Below are positions 6,966-9,979 of a DNA stretch of 9,979 nt, in pieces. The first letter of the stretch is position 1. Each line of letters opens with the position of its first letter. Below the pieces are notes generated by a model. The model saw only the letters and a list, made by a program, of their open reading frames with translations. It did not search any database and was not told the origin of the DNA. Position numbers and translations under genes: made by a program. The DNA is from Ilumatobacteraceae bacterium (GTDB lineage: Bacteria > Actinomycetota > Acidimicrobiia > Acidimicrobiales > Ilumatobacteraceae): contig JAHRVJ010000129.1 of the NCBI GenBank assembly GCA_019090765.1, forward strand, positions 1 through 9,979, in the 5' to 3' direction.

Positions 6966-7688
6966 TCAGAGTTCCTTGGCGTGGCGGATGCCGTTTTCGA
7001 AGAGGCGCAATCCGAGGTGGCGCGGTCCGCCACCCCCACGAGTCGAGCGCGGGTGTTGGCGGGCAACAATGTGATTCTCTGGATGCGGCATCAGGCCGAG
7101 TACCACCCCCGAGGGGTCAGAGACGCCAGCGATGTCGGCCACCGAGCCGTTGGGATTGGTGCTGCGGTAGCGCAACGCCACTTGCCCCGCGGCAGCGAGC
7201 GATTCGGCATCTGGATGCACATACCGCCCCTCACCGTGCGCGATCGGGCAGTGGATCGGATCTTCGATCCCGCGCGTCCACACGGAGTTGCTTGGGGTAA
7301 CGGGATCGAGCACCACCCAGCGGCAATCGAAACGACCCTGAGCGTTGTGTCCGAGCGCTCCCGGTAACAAGCGGGTTCGTGTGAGCACTTGAAAACCATT
7401 ACAAATGCCGATTACCGGGCGACCGGCGTCAACGAACGATCGCAGCCCGTCACCTAACCCCGCCACCAAGTCGAGCGCCAGCATGCGCCCCGCCCCCAAT
7501 GAATCTGCATAGCTGAAGCCGCCGGCGATGACGGCCAAACGGGCGTGCTGCAATAGCGATGGCTGAGCGACTAGTTCGCTCGCCAATACGATCCGGGTCG
7601 CTGCGCCAGCAAGTTTGAGGGCATGTTCGACATCGCGATCACGATTGGTGCCGGGGCCGGCGATGATGAGGGCGGGAACCTGGCTCAC
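6966..7688 (-). CDS. purQ: FGAM synthase glutaminase subunit (PurQ)
   Basis: A 240-residue class I glutamine amidotransferase that supplies ammonia to PurL for converting FGAR to FGAM. The catalytic triad is visible: nucleophile Cys96 in GICNGFQ (94-100), and His202 and Glu204 in MPHPEN (200-205). Also present are GPGTNRDRDVEHAL (11-24), GGFSYADSLGAGR (56-68) and IAHGEGRY (149-156). The GTN and GAG forms resemble the PurQ type that accompanies archaeal and Chloroflexi-like PurL more than the Bacillus form; the usual Cys after GTN is Arg here. The start is GTG, overlapping the purL stop by 4 nt (GTGA), so coupled translation with its partner subunit is likely; only a weak RBS (GGGAA) is visible. 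Gene order purL-purQ fits joint assembly of the complex. Confidence 0.95.
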   Translation of the reverse strand: MSQVPALIIAGPGTNRDRDVEHALKLAGAATRIVLASELVAQPSLLQHARLAVIAGGFSYADSLGAGRMLALDLVAGLGDGLRSFVDAGRPVIGICNGFQVLTRTRLLPGALGHNAQGRFDCRWVVLDPVTPSNSVWTRGIEDPIHCPIAHGEGRYVHPDAESLAAAGQVALRYRSTNPNGSVADIAGVSDPSGVVLGLMPHPENHIVARQHPRSTRGGGGPRHLGLRLFENGIRHAKEL

Positions 7689-9979
7689 GATTCCGATTCC
7701 CGGTTAAAAGCATCGGCAAGGTCGGAAACTGCTATCGGCTCCGCGTTCGGGAGGAACAACGTGGCGAGGTCGTTCACCGCACCGAGGTGTTGTACCTGAT
7801 CATCCATCACCCGCATGAAGGCGGACACGCTTGCTGACTCGACTTCGACAATGAGCCGCCCGCAGGATTCGCTGAACAGGGCGGCAGTGGCGTCTTCGTG
7901 AGGGAGCGCGTCGATCGTTGCTCCGAGCCTCCCCCCGATACACATTTCCGCGATCGCGACGGCGAGGCCACCTTCGCTGAGGTCGTGGCATGATGCGACA
8001 AGGCCGGCGCGCATCGCGCTGTGGAGGCGTCGGTAGCGATCAACAGCGTCAGGGTCGGGGGCAGGCGTCACGCCAGGGTTGTTCGGTGCAGTAGCAACTT
8101 GGTCGAGATGGGAACCCGCGAATTCGACTTCGGTGTGGCCGAGTAGCAATAAGACGTTGCCAGCGGCTGCGAGATCAGGGGTTACGCACTGATCAGCATC
8201 GGGCACATGGGCTACGGCGGTGATGACGAGCGTCGGTGGTACCGCATGTTGCTCGCCGTCGGAGCCAACGTATTCGTTGTTCAGTGAGTCCTTTCCGGAG
8301 ACGAACGGTGCCGAGAACATCCGCGCTGCCGCGCAGCAGCCAGCGACGGTTGCGGCTAGCTCGCCCAACGTTGATGGTCGTCGCGGGTCGCCCCAAGAGA
8401 AGTTGTCGAGCAGTGCAACGCGGTCAGGGTCGGCGCCGACCGCGACGACGTTGCGAATTGCTTCGTCGACGACAGCGTGGGCCATTGCCTCTGGGTCATG
8501 TAGTCCGAGCCATGGGTTTACGCCGATACCAATGGCGATGCCTTCGGTCGCGTTGGGCTCAGCCAAAACGACACCATCGGCGGGCCCATCCGCAGCCGCC
8601 CCCACGAGTGGCCGCACCACTGTGGACCCGAGTATCTCGTGGTCATATCGTCTAATCGTGGACGCCTTCGACGCAATGTTGGGGTGGGCGAGCAGAGCAA
8701 GGAGTGTCGCGGACGGGTCGTTAACCGTACGGGTGACCCGGTCACTTCGATTCGGGTCGGGAAGTTCCGCCAGCATTCGGCGCTGTGGACGGCCGTCGTG
8801 CAAGAAAGCTGTGTCGATGCGTGCCACGACGTCTTCGGCATTGCGCACCACCAACTGTCCGTCACCAGTGAAGGACCCGATGTCGGCGATGCTCACGCCG
8901 ACACGTTCGCAGCGCTGCGCCAGCGGACCGAAGCTGCGCGGGGGAACGGCAATGACCATGCGCTCTTGCGCTTCGGATAGCCAGACTTCCCAAGCCTCCA
9001 GGCCTGGATACTTCCGCGGTACGAGTTCGAGGTCGATGTCGGCGCCGATGCCTTCGGCCATTTCACCGACTGCCGAGGAAAGCCCTCCGGCGCCGCAATC
9101 AGTGATTGCCGAATACAGATCTTCGGCGCCGACGAGCGCGTCAATCAGCAGTTTCTCAACTACCGGATCACCGATCTGCACACTCGCGCCGGCAACTTCC
9201 CCAGTGGTCGCGTCCATCGTCGCCGAGGAGAAGGTGGCGCCCCGGATTCCGTCGCGACCGGTTGCGCCACCGAGGACCACAACACGGTCACCCGGGTTCG
9301 GGCCGTCATGTAACGGCCGGGCGGGGGCAGTACCGATGCACCCAGCGAAAACGAGCGGGTTCGTGGTGTAGGCCGGGTCGTAGAGAATCGCCCCAGCCAC
9401 CGTGGGGAGGCCAATCTTGTTGCCGTAGTCAGCAACTCCGTCGATGACTCCCTCGCGAATTCGGCGAGGGTGCAGCGACCCGTCGGGCACGTCGCTAAGC
9501 GGTAGATCGGCGGGACCGAAACACAGAATGTCGGTAACCGCGATCGGTCGGTGAGCAATACCAAGAACATCACGGATCACCCCGCCGACCCCGGTATTCG
9601 CGCCGCCGAACGGCTCAACGGCCGACGGGTGATTGTGGGTTTCGGCTTTGAGCGCGATTGTTGTGCCAGCTGTGAACTCGATGACGCCGGCATTGCCGAC
9701 AAAAGCCGATCGTACGAATGGGGCCTCAATTGAGTCAGTACACACGCGCAGCTGTTCAAGCAACGGCTCGATCTCGCGGGTTTCACACTCGGCCGGGTCG
9801 ACTGCTTCGATTACCGCGCGGAAGGTCTTGTGCGAACAGTGCTCGCTCCATGTTTGAGCCAATGTCTCAATCTCGACGTCGGTGGCGTCCCGGCCGAGTC
9901 CTTCGTAATACTTGCTGATGACCCGTAATTCCTCAGGGTCGAGGTACAGCGCGCGTTCGTCGTTCAGTTCCTGAAGTGC
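7685..9979 (-). CDS. purL: FGAM synthase large subunit (PurL), 5'-partial
   Basis: The C-terminal 764 residues of phosphoribosylformylglycinamidine synthase, which uses ATP and ammonia from PurQ to turn FGAR into FGAM. The frame stays open to the right edge of the window, so the start is missing; a TTG at 9862 is internal. Visible marks (numbered from the edge): LAQTWSEHCSHKTF (40-53) with the catalytic-region His47, KAETHNHPSAVEPFGGAN (111-128), GGATGRDGIRGATFSSATM, FVSGKDSLNNEY (559-570) and CHDLSEGGLAVAIAEM (664-679). Two AIRS-like halves are recognisable, as in all PurL. No glutaminase domain is attached, and purQ follows with a 4-nt overlap. The 39 residues before LAQTW (with DPEELRVISKYY and DATDVEIET) resemble the linker of PurL proteins that have PurS fused in front. 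No separate purS is in the window, so an N-terminal PurS domain outside it is plausible. Confidence 0.95.
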   Translation of the reverse strand, partial: ALQELNDERALYLDPEELRVISKYYEGLGRDATDVEIETLAQTWSEHCSHKTFRAVIEAVDPAECETREIEPLLEQLRVCTDSIEAPFVRSAFVGNAGVIEFTAGTTIALKAETHNHPSAVEPFGGANTGVGGVIRDVLGIAHRPIAVTDILCFGPADLPLSDVPDGSLHPRRIREGVIDGVADYGNKIGLPTVAGAILYDPAYTTNPLVFAGCIGTAPARPLHDGPNPGDRVVVLGGATGRDGIRGATFSSATMDATTGEVAGASVQIGDPVVEKLLIDALVGAEDLYSAITDCGAGGLSSAVGEMAEGIGADIDLELVPRKYPGLEAWEVWLSEAQERMVIAVPPRSFGPLAQRCERVGVSIADIGSFTGDGQLVVRNAEDVVARIDTAFLHDGRPQRRMLAELPDPNRSDRVTRTVNDPSATLLALLAHPNIASKASTIRRYDHEILGSTVVRPLVGAAADGPADGVVLAEPNATEGIAIGIGVNPWLGLHDPEAMAHAVVDEAIRNVVAVGADPDRVALLDNFSWGDPRRPSTLGELAATVAGCCAAARMFSAPFVSGKDSLNNEYVGSDGEQHAVPPTLVITAVAHVPDADQCVTPDLAAAGNVLLLLGHTEVEFAGSHLDQVATAPNNPGVTPAPDPDAVDRYRRLHSAMRAGLVASCHDLSEGGLAVAIAEMCIGGRLGATIDALPHEDATAALFSESCGRLIVEVESASVSAFMRVMDDQVQHLGAVNDLATLFLPNAEPIAVSDLADAFNRESES

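Noticed and set aside
6956..7069. N-terminal extension of purC up to 7069
   Set aside because: These 38 codons overlap purQ, have no PurC similarity, and the ATG at 6955 follows the purQ stop closely.
8220..9371. Long plus-strand open frame (383 codons) opposite purL
   Set aside because: It lies wholly antisense to a clear PurL with strong motifs. Its translation is low-complexity, rich in Ser, Arg, Ala and Pro, as expected from the opposite strand of GC-rich coding DNA, and shows no recognisable domain.
1..9979. CRISPR arrays, insertion sequences, tRNA or rRNA genes, phage or defence genes
   Set aside because: I saw no repeated spacer-like units, terminal inverted repeats, transposase motifs or RNA-gene signatures; nearly all bases belong to the seven coding regions listed.

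Overview
The window reads as chromosomal DNA from a moderately GC-rich (about 60% by eye) actinobacterium. Three things support this: a deazaflavin (F420)-type nitroreductase-family protein, an actinobacterial-style PurF with a long propeptide and four Fe-S cysteines, and an ECF42-type sigma factor paired with a DGPF protein. The class is uncertain. A deep-branching lineage such as Acidimicrobiia would fit the unusual purine genes, but that is a guess.

Layout. Positions 1-72 are a short upstream region with a perfect 12-bp palindrome. Positions 73-486 (+) encode a small DUF385/Ddn-like F420-binding protein. It converges, across 27 nt, on a two-gene minus-strand unit: a YCII/DGPF protein (2163-1783) followed 3 nt later by an ECF42-like sigma factor with a long C-terminal extension (1779-514). 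A 127-bp intergenic region (2164-2290) with several palindromes separates this pair from the purine operon.

From 9979 down to 2291 on the minus strand is a tightly packed de novo purine operon in the order purL (5' end outside the window) - purQ - purC - purF - purD/purM. Gene junctions are a 4-nt overlap (GTGA), a 10-nt gap, a 1-nt gap and a 1-nt overlap (TAGTG), so translational coupling is likely. Together these genes cover PRPP to phosphoribosylamine (PurF), to GAR (PurD), FGAR to FGAM (PurL with PurQ), FGAM to AIR (PurM) and CAIR to SAICAR (PurC). Absent from the window are GAR transformylase, PurE/K, PurB, PurH and a separate purS.

The most notable feature is that PurD and PurM are one 732-residue polypeptide. 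The GARS-AIRS domain order is that of the eukaryotic enzymes (yeast Ade5,7 and the front of animal GART), but almost no linker separates the domains, and the GARS N-terminal domain is shortened. PurL and PurQ also belong to a less usual sequence type that, as I recall, often carries PurS fused to the N-terminus of PurL. I see no CRISPR array, insertion sequence, tRNA or rRNA, and no clear sign of a wholly new multi-gene system; the oddities lie in the purine enzymes and the divergent sigma factor.
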